Below, piece after piece: positions 20,393 through 29,149 of a stretch of DNA of 64,000 nt. The position numbers were made by a program, and so were the translations under genes. The stretch comes from Limnohabitans parvus II-B4 (GTDB lineage: Bacteria; Pseudomonadota; Gammaproteobacteria; Burkholderiales; Burkholderiaceae_C): contig NZ_NESN01000002.1 of NCBI RefSeq assembly GCF_003063455.1, forward strand, positions 558,001 to 622,000. The letters run 5' to 3'. The notes below the pieces were generated by a model. It ran no database searches, was not told where the DNA came from, and saw only the letters and a list, made by a program, of their open reading frames with translations. Position 1 is the first letter of the stretch; every line of letters starts with the position of its first letter.

Positions 20393-22820
20393 AGTGCTGG
20401 AACCGACTGGGTTGGACCGCGCTGTCGCGCAGGTATTGGTAGCGGGGAATGTTGTCACTGAGGCTCTTCAATGGGCTGACGCCCACGCGTGCAAAACCAA
20501 CGAATTCAAGTTGAAACAGGATGCGGCTGGTGGCGCTGCTGGCGCTGACACTGGAGACGTTGGTCTGCAGCCGCTGAAAGGCGACCCTGCCCAGCCAGCA
20601 GCCCGCATCGTATTCGAGGCCAACCAAGGTGTCCACCAGACTGCGTTCCTTCAGGCTGTAATTCAGGCGGCCCACCGTGTACCAGCGGTCGGGCCCCAGA
20701 CCTTGGCCGGAGGTCCGCGTCCATGCCGTTTCTGCTTGCCGGTCGGTCCTGCCGAGCAGATCGCTCACAGGCCATTGCCAGCCGATGTCCACAAATTCGG
20801 TTTTGGGCGTGATTTGGTTGTTGGCCCGGTAAGCCATGTTGATGACGCGGTAAGGGCTGTGACTGTAACGCCCTTGCAGGGTGGTTCTGCTGATCTCGTG
20901 TGTCTGGTTCTTGGCCTGGATGGTGCCGTCGAATGACCACCGATCATCCCAGCGGATGCCCGCGCCAAACAAAATATCGCTCAGTCCAGCGGCTCTGTCG
21001 GCCTGATTGGATGACAAGTTGACCTGTTGATCGGAAAACCGGATGCGTTGTGCCACACCCACCCGAAGCATTTCAGCGCCCGTGCCTGCATCAAAAAACC
21101 GGCTGTTCAGGCCCAGAGTCAGCGCATCGTTGTCCACCAGACGGTCCTGTCCCACATAGGCGTTTTCACTGAAGATGGTGGACAGGTTGAAGTCGGTGGC
21201 TCCGCTGTCATAAACCGGCAGCATGTCCTGGTTTTTGTAGGGCGTTCGGGCGTAAAAAGCGCGGGGCTCCAGGGTCTGCAAAACATCGCGGCCAAACCAG
21301 CGGGTTTCGCGTTCAAACACCAGGCCAGAGTCGACACTGAAAGTGGGCAAGACCCGGTTCACGGCCGTGGCACCGTTGTCGAGGGCGCGGTCCATCTGGT
21401 AGCGCGTGGCGTGCAGCTGTACCTTGGGTGTGACGAATCCCCAAGGGCGAATCCATGGGCGGCTCACTTGCGCTTGTATGAAGCTGCGCTCACCGTTGCG
21501 CGGCAAGATCCCGGCACTGACCAAACTGGCCACGCGTGAATAGTCGGCCTCAAAGCGTGTGGTGTCACCCACCACCGACCAATCGAGGCCTTCGGCATTC
21601 CATTGGCCATAGCGCATGGTGATTTGTGGTGCCCGGTCGTAGGGTGGGGCTGCTTCTTGCAGGTTTTGCCAGCGCTGCACTTGGGCGGTCATGCTGAAGT
21701 CGCCACGCCCCCAGGACAAGACCCCTGTTGAGGGCAGAACACGTTGGGTCAGTACCAGGCCTGAGCGAGGGAAGTCGCGCCAGTAGTTGTTGTCGCTGAC
21801 CCGGTTCAAGGTCAAGCCCAGTCCAATGCGACCCACACTGTCCAAGCCGGTTTCAATGCCGCCATTGTGTTGGCTTGAAAGACCCCAGCGATTCGAGTCC
21901 CGCAATTTGTCGGCCGGCATCAGGTTCAGACGCACTTGACCGCTGTAGTCCCGTTCCAGATAACGAAACTCGGTGTCTGCAGCGATGCCGCGTTGGCTCA
22001 TCACATGGGTGGTGACTGTGGCATCGCGGTTGGGGGCAATGTCAAAGTAATAGGGCAGTGCCACCTCAACGCCATTGACCGTGTCGACGCTGAGCAAAGG
22101 GGGCAGCAGGCCTGATTTGCGTTCGTTGGACAAAGGCAGGCTGACGGAGGGGGCTGCAAAAATGGGCACATCCTGAAAGCGGAACTGCACGCCTTTCGCG
22201 TCGATGGTGGATTCTTCTTCGTCGATCGTCAGTTGGGTGGCTTTCAGCAGCCATTCAGGCAGCCACTCCGGACCGGGTGTGCGTCGGCATGTGGTGTAGT
22301 TGGCTTGGCGAAGGATGGTGCGCTTGTTGTCCACAAACTCCACCACCGCCGCTTGGCCGTAGCCGCCGCTGCTGTACAGCTCAAAATCCGGTTTGTCAAA
22401 AGTGCCCTGAAAGCTGTCGACTTTCAGATTTAGGTGTGGCCCCACGAACACACTGGTTTCACGGCTGACACGCACTTTGCCTGAGGCGTCCACCACATCC
22501 TGGGTCTGGTCGTAGTCCACCCGGTCTGCGCTCACCGCCAACCCGGGCCGCCGAATGCTGGCCTGGCCTTGCACCACCAAGTCCATGTCGGGGCGCGCCG
22601 TGATTTGTGCGCCTTTTACAAAGACCGCACCTTCGGACTGCTGACGCTCGGAGACTTTTTCTTCGAGCAAAGGGCTGCTGCGCAAGGGCAAACCTGCCGG
22701 TTGGGCTTGTGCCCAGCCGACGCCCAGCGTCAACAAGGCAGCCGCCACCGCCACAGCGCGTGGGGCAGAGATGGCTGCGGGAGTCAGCGGCAGTGATGGC
22801 AAAGCGGAATGGAGGACCAC
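20385..22820 (-). CDS. lptD: LPS-assembly protein LptD
   Basis: Outer-membrane beta-barrel that inserts lipopolysaccharide into the outer leaflet with LptE. About 811 aa from the assumed start. An alanine-rich export signal ends near WAQAQP; the periplasmic OstA-like jellyroll follows (QGQASIRRPGLAVSADRVDYDQ), then a long barrel of alternating aromatic and polar strands to the C end. Two Cys (TTCRR and AGCW) are present, compatible with LptD disulfides. The start is uncertain: no ATG fits without running into amgK, and the GTG at 22820 (VVLHSALPSL) is one choice. It shares its upstream region with divergent amgK. Confidence 0.92.
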   Translation of the reverse strand: MVLHSALPSLPLTPAAISAPRAVAVAAALLTLGVGWAQAQPAGLPLRSSPLLEEKVSERQQSEGAVFVKGAQITARPDMDLVVQGQASIRRPGLAVSADRVDYDQTQDVVDASGKVRVSRETSVFVGPHLNLKVDSFQGTFDKPDFELYSSGGYGQAAVVEFVDNKRTILRQANYTTCRRTPGPEWLPEWLLKATQLTIDEEESTIDAKGVQFRFQDVPIFAAPSVSLPLSNERKSGLLPPLLSVDTVNGVEVALPYYFDIAPNRDATVTTHVMSQRGIAADTEFRYLERDYSGQVRLNLMPADKLRDSNRWGLSSQHNGGIETGLDSVGRIGLGLTLNRVSDNNYWRDFPRSGLVLTQRVLPSTGVLSWGRGDFSMTAQVQRWQNLQEAAPPYDRAPQITMRYGQWNAEGLDWSVVGDTTRFEADYSRVASLVSAGILPRNGERSFIQAQVSRPWIRPWGFVTPKVQLHATRYQMDRALDNGATAVNRVLPTFSVDSGLVFERETRWFGRDVLQTLEPRAFYARTPYKNQDMLPVYDSGATDFNLSTIFSENAYVGQDRLVDNDALTLGLNSRFFDAGTGAEMLRVGVAQRIRFSDQQVNLSSNQADRAAGLSDILFGAGIRWDDRWSFDGTIQAKNQTHEISRTTLQGRYSHSPYRVINMAYRANNQITPKTEFVDIGWQWPVSDLLGRTDRQAETAWTRTSGQGLGPDRWYTVGRLNYSLKERSLVDTLVGLEYDAGCWLGRVAFQRLQTNVSSVSASSATSRILFQLEFVGFARVGVSPLKSLSDNIPRYQYLRDSAVQPSRFQHYE

Positions 22821-22900
22821 AAATTGGGAAAATTGGGAAAAGAAGCCGCCTGTCTTTGCCCTGAGTGAGGGCCAACAGGCTTTGTAGAATGCGATTATCC

Positions 22901-24019
22901 ATGAGCCACCCCTCCTTATCCCCAATCCCCTCGCTTGCACCTGTTTCAGAAGTCAGCTGGGCAGACCCTGTACGGCAGGGTTTGTTCAACGACTGGATCG
23001 CGGGCATCGCTGCAACGCAGGGACTCTTGCCCGAGACCTTGCGCATCGCATCGGCCGACGCCAGCTTTCGCCGCTATTTGCGGGTGGACACTGTGCAAGG
23101 CGACAGCCGCATCGTCATGGATGCCCCGCCCGACAAAGAAAATTCGGAGCCCTTTGTCCGCATTGCCGCCTTGATGAAAGACGCGGGCCTGAACGCCCCC
23201 GTGGTGCTGGACTGGCACGAAGCCCATGGCTTCATGTTGCTCAGCGACTTGGGCGATGCCACCATGATGTCGGCCATCGACGCCGAGCGCCCCCAAGCCA
23301 ACCATGGGCTGTACATGCAGGCGGTTGACACATTGGTGCAATGGCAACTGGCCTCGCGCCCTGGCGTGTTGCCACCCTACGATGCGGCTTTGCTCAACCG
23401 CGAGCTGAGCCTGTTCCCCGATTGGTACTTGGGCCAGCACAAAAAAGTGCAGCTGCAAGGCAAAGACCAAGAGACGCTGGCGCAGGCTTTTGCCTTGATC
23501 GTGCAACGCAACCTGGCTGCACCCAGCGTGTACGTGCACCGCGACTTCATGCCGCGCAACCTGATGATGCCCCATGGAACAGGCCCGCTGAGCCAGCAAC
23601 TCGGCGTGCTGGATTTCCAGGATGCGGTTTACGGCCCCGTCACTTACGACGTGGCCAGCCTGATGCGCGATGCCTTCTTGACCTGGGACGAAGACTTTGT
23701 GCTCGACATCACCATCCGCTATTGGGAAAAAGCCCGCAAAGCCGGGTTGATGGACTTTGAAGACTGGCACAGCGACTTTGGCGCGTTCTACCGCGCCGTG
23801 GAGTGGATGGGCCTGCAGCGCCACCTCAAGGTGGCTGGTATTTTTGCCCGCCTGACCTTGCGCGACGGCAAGCCCAAATACCTGGCCGATGCGCCGCGCT
23901 TCATCCACTACATCCGCAAGGCCTGCGACCGCTACCGTGAACTCGGCCCGCTGCTCAAGGTGATCGACGAGATCGAAGGCACGACCCCCCAGGTCGGTTT
24001 TGCCTACGGCCGCATGTGA
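22901..24019 (+). CDS. amgK: N-acetylmuramate/N-acetylglucosamine kinase
   Basis: A 372 aa aminoglycoside-phosphotransferase-fold kinase that makes the 1-phosphates of MurNAc and GlcNAc for cell-wall recycling. Seen: catalytic loop VYVHRDFMPRNLMM (about 215), metal-binding LDFQDAVYGPVTYD and an N-lobe with SFRRYLRV. Divergent from lptD, a common position for this gene. The product would feed MurU (11577-12347). The ATG at 22901 is chosen; another ATG four codons earlier is possible. rsmE follows seven bases after the stop. Confidence 0.9.
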   Translation: MSHPSLSPIPSLAPVSEVSWADPVRQGLFNDWIAGIAATQGLLPETLRIASADASFRRYLRVDTVQGDSRIVMDAPPDKENSEPFVRIAALMKDAGLNAPVVLDWHEAHGFMLLSDLGDATMMSAIDAERPQANHGLYMQAVDTLVQWQLASRPGVLPPYDAALLNRELSLFPDWYLGQHKKVQLQGKDQETLAQAFALIVQRNLAAPSVYVHRDFMPRNLMMPHGTGPLSQQLGVLDFQDAVYGPVTYDVASLMRDAFLTWDEDFVLDITIRYWEKARKAGLMDFEDWHSDFGAFYRAVEWMGLQRHLKVAGIFARLTLRDGKPKYLADAPRFIHYIRKACDRYRELGPLLKVIDEIEGTTPQVGFAYGRM

Positions 24020-24026
24020 GTCGACC

Positions 24027-24728
24027 ATGGCCCGTTTTTACTGCCCTGCCCCCCTGCAAACCGGTTTGGCCCTCAGCCTGCCTGCTGGTGCTGCCCGCCA
24101 TGTGCAGGTGCTGCGCCTGCAGCCAGGCGATGTGATCACCCTGTTCAACGGCGAAGGCGGCGAATTTGACGCCACCGTCACCCGCATGGGCCGCAGCGAT
24201 GTGGATGTCGAGGTCGGCGCGCACCGCCCGCTGGAGCGTGAAGCGGCGCGTGTCGTTCACTTGCTGGCGGGCATCACCGCCAACGACCGCATGGATTGGC
24301 TGGTCGAAAAAGCCACCGAGCTGGGCGTGGCCAGCATCACACCCTTGGTGGCCGAGCGCAGCGTGCTCAAGCTCAAGGGCGAGCGGGCCGAGAAGAAACT
24401 GGCGCACTGGCAAGGTGTGGCCGTGGCGGCTGCCGAGCAATGCGGGCGCAACCGCGTGCCCATGGTTCACCCTGCTGTGACGCTGAACGAGTGGCTCAAA
24501 CAAGCCGCAGCGGGCGAGCGCTGGGTGTTGTCTCTGTCAGAAGGTACGCGACCCTTGGCACAAATGACAGGCTCCGCAGCTGTGACCGTGCTCAGCGGCC
24601 CCGAAGGCGGCTTGAGTCCTTCGGAAGAGGCGACCGCGCTGTCTGCGGGTTTTGCGCCAATCACCTTGGGGCCGCGCGTGCTGCGCGCCGAGACGGCGCC
24701 CTTGGCCGTGTTGGCTGTTTGCGCTTGA
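24027..24728 (+). CDS. rsmE: 16S rRNA (U1498-N3) methyltransferase
   Basis: RsmE, 233 aa, methylates U1498 of 16S rRNA with S-adenosylmethionine; SPOUT fold. Seen: an N-terminal PUA-like part (RHVQVLRLQPGDVITLFNG), the DWLVEKATELGV motif, and the knotted SAM site VLSGPEGGLSPSEE with LGPRVLRAETAPLA at the C end. Seven bases downstream of amgK and probably co-transcribed. Length is normal. Confidence 0.95.
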   Translation: MARFYCPAPLQTGLALSLPAGAARHVQVLRLQPGDVITLFNGEGGEFDATVTRMGRSDVDVEVGAHRPLEREAARVVHLLAGITANDRMDWLVEKATELGVASITPLVAERSVLKLKGERAEKKLAHWQGVAVAAAEQCGRNRVPMVHPAVTLNEWLKQAAAGERWVLSLSEGTRPLAQMTGSAAVTVLSGPEGGLSPSEEATALSAGFAPITLGPRVLRAETAPLAVLAVCA

Positions 24729-24810
24729 CCCGCCCAACATTCTTTGCGTTGTCGGCGCTTGATGGGCCAAGGCGACCCGCTTCATAAGCGACAAGCGATA
24801 CACTGACCGC

Positions 24811-25989
24811 ATGAACGCCAACCTGATTCTCCTCACCCTCTGCCAGGGCCTGTTCCTGACCAACAACGTCACCTTCATTGCCATCAACGGTTTGGTAGGC
24901 CTGAGCATTGCGCCGCTGGGCTGGATGGCGACTTTGCCTGTCATGGGGTACGTGGTAGGCGGTGCCGTGTCAACCGGCCTGGTGGCCAAGAGCCAGTCAC
25001 GCTGGGGGCGCAAGGTGTCTTTTCAGTTGGGCCTGGGTGTGGCTTTGTTTTCGGCCTTGTTGGCCGCTTATTCCGCATGGAGCCACAACTTCTGGTTGCT
25101 GGTGGCGGCCACGGTGATCGCGGGTTACTACAGCGCCAACGGGCAGCTCTACCGTTTTGCCGCAGCCGAACTGGCCGCAGACAGTTTCCGCGAAAAAGCC
25201 GTGTCTTTGGTGCTGGCCGGTGGCTTGATCGGCGCCATCGTCGGCCCCAATCTGGCTTCGCGCACCCGCACCCTGCATGAAACGCCGTTTCTTGGGGCTT
25301 ACATGGCCCTGGGTGTTGTGGCGGTGCTGGCCATGGTGTGCATGAGCTTCATTCGATTTCCGGTCATGCCTGCCAAAAAGCCCGGTGACAGCACGGGCCG
25401 CCCTTTGGGCGAGATCATGCGTCAGCCGGTTTTCATCGTGTCAGCAGCTGCTGCAGCCCTGAGTTATGGCGTGATGAACCTGCTCATGGCCGCCACACCG
25501 CTCGCCATGCAGGTGTGCGGTTTCAGTTTTGACGATGCCGCACTGGTGCTGGAGTGGCATGTGATCGGCATGTTCGCGCCCGGCTTTTTCACGGGCCACC
25601 TGATCAAAAAATTTGGCACCTTGCAGATCATGGCCGTGGGCGTGGTGATCAACTTCGCCTGCATCGCCATCGCCCTCACCGGGGTCGAACTGCACCAGTT
25701 CCTGATCGCTCTGTTCTTGTTGGGCTTAGGCTGGAACTTCTTGTTCACGGGCAGCACCACCCTGGCCATGAAGGCCTGGACCCCTGCTGAAAAAGACCGG
25801 GGTCAGGCCGCCATCAACTTCTTTGTGTTTGCCACCATGGCCGTCACCTCGTTTGCCTCGGGTGCCTTGGTCACCACGCAGGGCTGGACCTGGCTGAACA
25901 TCGGCTCATTGCTGCCCGTGGCGCTGACCGGTGTGGCCTTGGTGTGGATGGCGCTCAAGCAGAAAAGCGTGCAAGCAACCAGCGTTTGA
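24811..25989 (+). CDS. MFS transporter
   Basis: Inner-membrane secondary transporter, 392 aa, with about twelve hydrophobic spans. The loop after the second span reads SQSRWGRKVSF, a variant of the MFS signature. The substrate is not apparent. The gene faces a lipase, and the two coding ends overlap by 35 bases, leaving no room for separate terminators. Confidence 0.85.
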   Translation: MNANLILLTLCQGLFLTNNVTFIAINGLVGLSIAPLGWMATLPVMGYVVGGAVSTGLVAKSQSRWGRKVSFQLGLGVALFSALLAAYSAWSHNFWLLVAATVIAGYYSANGQLYRFAAAELAADSFREKAVSLVLAGGLIGAIVGPNLASRTRTLHETPFLGAYMALGVVAVLAMVCMSFIRFPVMPAKKPGDSTGRPLGEIMRQPVFIVSAAAAALSYGVMNLLMAATPLAMQVCGFSFDDAALVLEWHVIGMFAPGFFTGHLIKKFGTLQIMAVGVVINFACIAIALTGVELHQFLIALFLLGLGWNFLFTGSTTLAMKAWTPAEKDRGQAAINFFVFATMAVTSFASGALVTTQGWTWLNIGSLLPVALTGVALVWMALKQKSVQATSV

Positions 25990-26821
25990 GCGCGTTGAAC
26001 ACCTGGGCGCGATACAGGTCGTTGAAGATCTCGTGGTACATGCCCTCAAAGCACTGGGCCTGCACCACGGTCTGCGGCGCTGCGTAGGCAAAGTCAGCGC
26101 TTGCCTGCGCATTGACCAGTTTGTCTTGCCCTGCATACAGCAGCAAAGTCGGTACTTCCCACTTCTCCGCAGCATGAAGGGTTTTCTCGCTGTTTTCCAA
26201 AATCCATGCGGCCAGGCCCGCTGAGATGCGCCGGTGTACCAGGGCATCGGCCTTGTAGGCCTTCACCACGTCCGGGTCTCGCGACACGAACTCGGCTTTC
26301 AGGCCGTTGTCCACACGCAGGTGCGGCACCACGCGGGGCAAGGTGGCCAGCAGCATTTTCTGCAACAGATTGGGAAACGCCCCCAGCGCCGGCGACGACA
26401 ACACTGCGGCATCCACCGGCCGCAGTTGTTCGGCCAGTGTGCGTGCCACCACCAGCCCACCCATGCTGTGGCCCAGCAAGATGAGCGGGGCACTGGCCAA
26501 AGCCGGGCGCTGCCGCGTGTCGTCGATCACTCGGCACAAATCGGCCTGCAAACTGCCCGGCCGCAGCAGGTCACCGCGAGCGCCTTCTGACTGGCCGTGG
26601 CCCTGCTGGTCGTAAGCCCGCACCGCAAAACCCCACTGGTGCAAATGCGCCGCCACCTCGCCATAGCGTCCGGCGTGCTCGCCCAATCCATGCACCAACA
26701 GCACGGTGCCCAAGGGCTTGTTCGCAGGCATGGTCCAGTCATAAACCGCCAGCTGGCCTGCTTCGCCTGGCAGTGCCGAAAGACTGGGGCGTGAAATGGA
26801 GGGGCGCGTGATGCTGGTCAT
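25955..26821 (-). CDS. Alpha/beta hydrolase, monoacylglycerol lipase-like
   Basis: A 288 aa serine hydrolase. Seen: oxyanion region LLVHGLGEHAGRY, nucleophile elbow LLGHSMGGLVV, acid Asp in LYAGQDKLVN and catalytic His in GMYHEIFND, in the order of monoacylglycerol lipases and lysophospholipase L2. No signal peptide. The start codon shares its A with the stop of the M20 peptidase upstream (TGATG), so the two are coupled. The C end overlaps the MFS gene on the other strand. Confidence 0.88.
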   Translation of the reverse strand: MTSITRPSISRPSLSALPGEAGQLAVYDWTMPANKPLGTVLLVHGLGEHAGRYGEVAAHLHQWGFAVRAYDQQGHGQSEGARGDLLRPGSLQADLCRVIDDTRQRPALASAPLILLGHSMGGLVVARTLAEQLRPVDAAVLSSPALGAFPNLLQKMLLATLPRVVPHLRVDNGLKAEFVSRDPDVVKAYKADALVHRRISAGLAAWILENSEKTLHAAEKWEVPTLLLYAGQDKLVNAQASADFAYAAPQTVVQAQCFEGMYHEIFNDLYRAQVFNALKRWLLARFSA

Positions 26822-28302
26822 CAAGGCATCCGCGCCATGACTTCGGCCACGGCAGCAGTGAGTTTTTTGGCATAAGGCACATGCAAAAACTCGTTCGGGC
26901 CGTGGGCGTTGCTCTTGGGGCCGAGCACGCCGCAGACCATCATCTGCGCCTTGGGGAAGCCCGCGCTCAGCATGTTCATGAGCGGGATGGTGCCGCCCTG
27001 GCCGATGTAGCCCACGCCCGCACCAAAGTGCGCTTGGCTCGAACTGTTGAGCGCTTGCTCGAACCACGGCAGGGTGTCGGGTGCGTTCCAGCCGGTGGCA
27101 CCGCCGCCGCTTTCAAAGGTGACTTTGGCCTGGTAAGGCGCGTTGTCTTCGAGCAGTGCTTTCATTTCGGCCACGGCCTGCGCTGCGTCGATCAGCGGCG
27201 GCAGGCGCAGGCTCAGCTTGAAGGCGGTGTAGGGCCGCAGCACATTGCCCGCGTCCTTGAGCGCTGGAAAGCCTTCCGCCCCGGTCACGCTGAGTGTGGG
27301 TGTCCAGGTGCGGTTGAGCAGGGCTTGCGTTGGGTCGGTGGTGGTGGGCAGCGCAAAGCTGGTCGAGCCGCCGCAGTCGTAATGGGCCCAAGGGAAGCGT
27401 TTGTACACCTCGTCGCCGAGAATGGCCGCTGTGGCCTGCGCTTGCGCCAGCCGTTCGGCGGGCACTTCGCAGTGAAAGCTCGCGGGCAGCAGGCGGCCTG
27501 TGGCGCTGTCTTCGAGGCGGTCGAGCACTTGGCGCATGATGCGAAAGCTCGACGGCACCAGCCCCGACGCATCGCCCGAGTGGATGCCTTCGGTGAGGAT
27601 CTGCACCTTGAGCGTGCCGCTGGCCATGCCGCGCAAACTGGTGGTGAGCCACAGCTGGTCGTAATTGCCTGCACCGCTGTCCAGGCAAATCACCAGACCC
27701 ACATCGCCCAGGCGGGTGCGCAGCGCGTCCACATAAGGCAGCAGGTCGTAAGAGCCCGATTCTTCGCAGGTCTCGATCAGGCCGACGATGCGCGGGTGCG
27801 GTGTCTTTTGGCTTTTGAGCGCCTGCACCGCCGCGATGCTGGCGTAGACTGCATAACCATCATCGGCCCCGCCGCGGCCATACAGCTTGCCGTCTTCGTA
27901 AACAGGGGTCCAGGGGCCGAGGTCGTTGCGCCAGCCATTGAACTCGGGCTGCTTGTCCAGGTGGCCATACATCAGCACGGTCTGGCCCGAGCCTTCGCCC
28001 GCGCTGCGGGTGGCCGCCACTTCAAAAAACATGACCGGCGTGCGCCCGGGCAAGCGAATGATTTCGAGCGTCAGGCCCTCGACCTTTTGCGCTTCCACCC
28101 ATTGCGCGGCGTTGCGCAACACGGTCTCGATGTGACCGTGCGCAGCCCAGTCGGCATCAAACGAGGGCGACTTGGCCGGGATTTCGATGTATTTTTTCAG
28201 CTCGGGCAGGATGCTGCTGTCCCAGGCTTGGGTGACGTCGTTCAGGGCGCGGGCGCTGTCGAGCGTGCCTTCGGGCATTTCGCGGTGCAGGGGGGCGTTC
28301 AT
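26821..28302 (-). CDS. M20 family metallopeptidase
   Basis: A 493 aa dizinc peptidase of the M20 (CNDP/DapE-like) group. Seen: first ligand region LMYGHLDKQPE, the bridging Asp in LYGRGGADDGYA, the Glu pair in ETCEESGS and a late His in NAHGPNEFLHV. A lid domain interrupts the catalytic domain. Cytosolic, with a probable dipeptide or acyl-amino-acid substrate. The ATG at 28302 has GAGGAG upstream, which decides the start. Coupled to the lipase; why they pair is unclear. Confidence 0.9.
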   Translation of the reverse strand: MNAPLHREMPEGTLDSARALNDVTQAWDSSILPELKKYIEIPAKSPSFDADWAAHGHIETVLRNAAQWVEAQKVEGLTLEIIRLPGRTPVMFFEVAATRSAGEGSGQTVLMYGHLDKQPEFNGWRNDLGPWTPVYEDGKLYGRGGADDGYAVYASIAAVQALKSQKTPHPRIVGLIETCEESGSYDLLPYVDALRTRLGDVGLVICLDSGAGNYDQLWLTTSLRGMASGTLKVQILTEGIHSGDASGLVPSSFRIMRQVLDRLEDSATGRLLPASFHCEVPAERLAQAQATAAILGDEVYKRFPWAHYDCGGSTSFALPTTTDPTQALLNRTWTPTLSVTGAEGFPALKDAGNVLRPYTAFKLSLRLPPLIDAAQAVAEMKALLEDNAPYQAKVTFESGGGATGWNAPDTLPWFEQALNSSSQAHFGAGVGYIGQGGTIPLMNMLSAGFPKAQMMVCGVLGPKSNAHGPNEFLHVPYAKKLTAAVAEVMARMP

Positions 28303-28423
28303 GGTGGGGGCTCCTCGGGTCGGCACAAAAGAAAAACACTGTAGCGCTTTTGGACAAGGCTGGTCACGGTGGGTATGCGCTGAGGTGACGCGAACGCGGC
28401 AGCATGGTCCGGGACCCGGCACA

Positions 28424-29137
28424 ATGGCCGGTCCGCAACTGATCCAGAGTGCTCCATTGAACGTGACACCGCTTGTACAGCCCACATCGGGGCCAGAACC
28501 GCAGATTGGCGGCCTGGTGCTGGCCGCTGGTGCGGGCAGCCGCATGGGCCATCGGCCCAAATGCTTGCTGCAGCAAGGCGGCATGAGCTTGCTGGAGCGG
28601 CAATTGCAGGCTTTTTCATTGGCGGGTGTGGCACCCATTCGGGTGGTGCTGGGGCACCACGCCGAACGTATCCTGCAAGAGGGGGCATTGGCCCGCTGGT
28701 CAGCACAGCCGGTGCTCAATCCGCAACCCGATGATGGCCACGTCAGCTCACTGCGTGCCGGTTTGCGGGCCTTGCCATCCGGGCTCGATGCGGTGGTGGT
28801 GGCCTTGGCCGACCAGCCCTTGATCGATGTGCGGGCAGTGCAAGCGTTGCTGCAAGCTTTTGCGCAACGCCCGCTCGGCACGCAGCTGCTGCAACCGAGC
28901 GTGCAAGGCCTGCCGGGCAACCCGGTCGTCTTTACCCGCATGGTCATGGCGCAAATTTTGGCGGGTGATGTGGACATGGGCGCACGCCAATGGCAGCAGG
29001 CGTACCCCGAAGCCGTGTACCGCTGGGAAACACCCGATGGCCATTACCGCTTGGACGTGGACAATGAAGAAGACCGCCTGGCCGTAGAACAGTTGACGGG
29101 GCAAAGCCTGCGCTGGCCGCACGATTTGGACCTCTAA
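28424..29137 (+). CDS. Molybdenum cofactor nucleotidyltransferase (MocA-like)
   Basis: A 237 aa nucleotidyltransferase. Seen: LVLAAGAGSRMGHRPKCLL near residue 27, the Asp of VALADQPL, GNPVVF and a C-terminal LDVDNEEDR. ADQPL in place of the MobA GDMP, together with the XdhC gene 12 bases downstream, points to a MocA-type enzyme making the cytosine dinucleotide form of the molybdenum cofactor for xanthine-oxidase-family hydroxylases. No hydroxylase is in the window. The ATG at 28424 is preferred; a TTG at 28457 is possible. Confidence 0.82.
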   Translation: MAGPQLIQSAPLNVTPLVQPTSGPEPQIGGLVLAAGAGSRMGHRPKCLLQQGGMSLLERQLQAFSLAGVAPIRVVLGHHAERILQEGALARWSAQPVLNPQPDDGHVSSLRAGLRALPSGLDAVVVALADQPLIDVRAVQALLQAFAQRPLGTQLLQPSVQGLPGNPVVFTRMVMAQILAGDVDMGARQWQQAYPEAVYRWETPDGHYRLDVDNEEDRLAVEQLTGQSLRWPHDLDL

Positions 29138-29149
29138 AAACAGACACAC

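Noticed and set aside
26881..28344. Open frame of nearly 490 codons opposite the M20 peptidase
   Set aside because: The minus strand carries all peptidase motifs; the plus frame has no domain and shows antisense composition.
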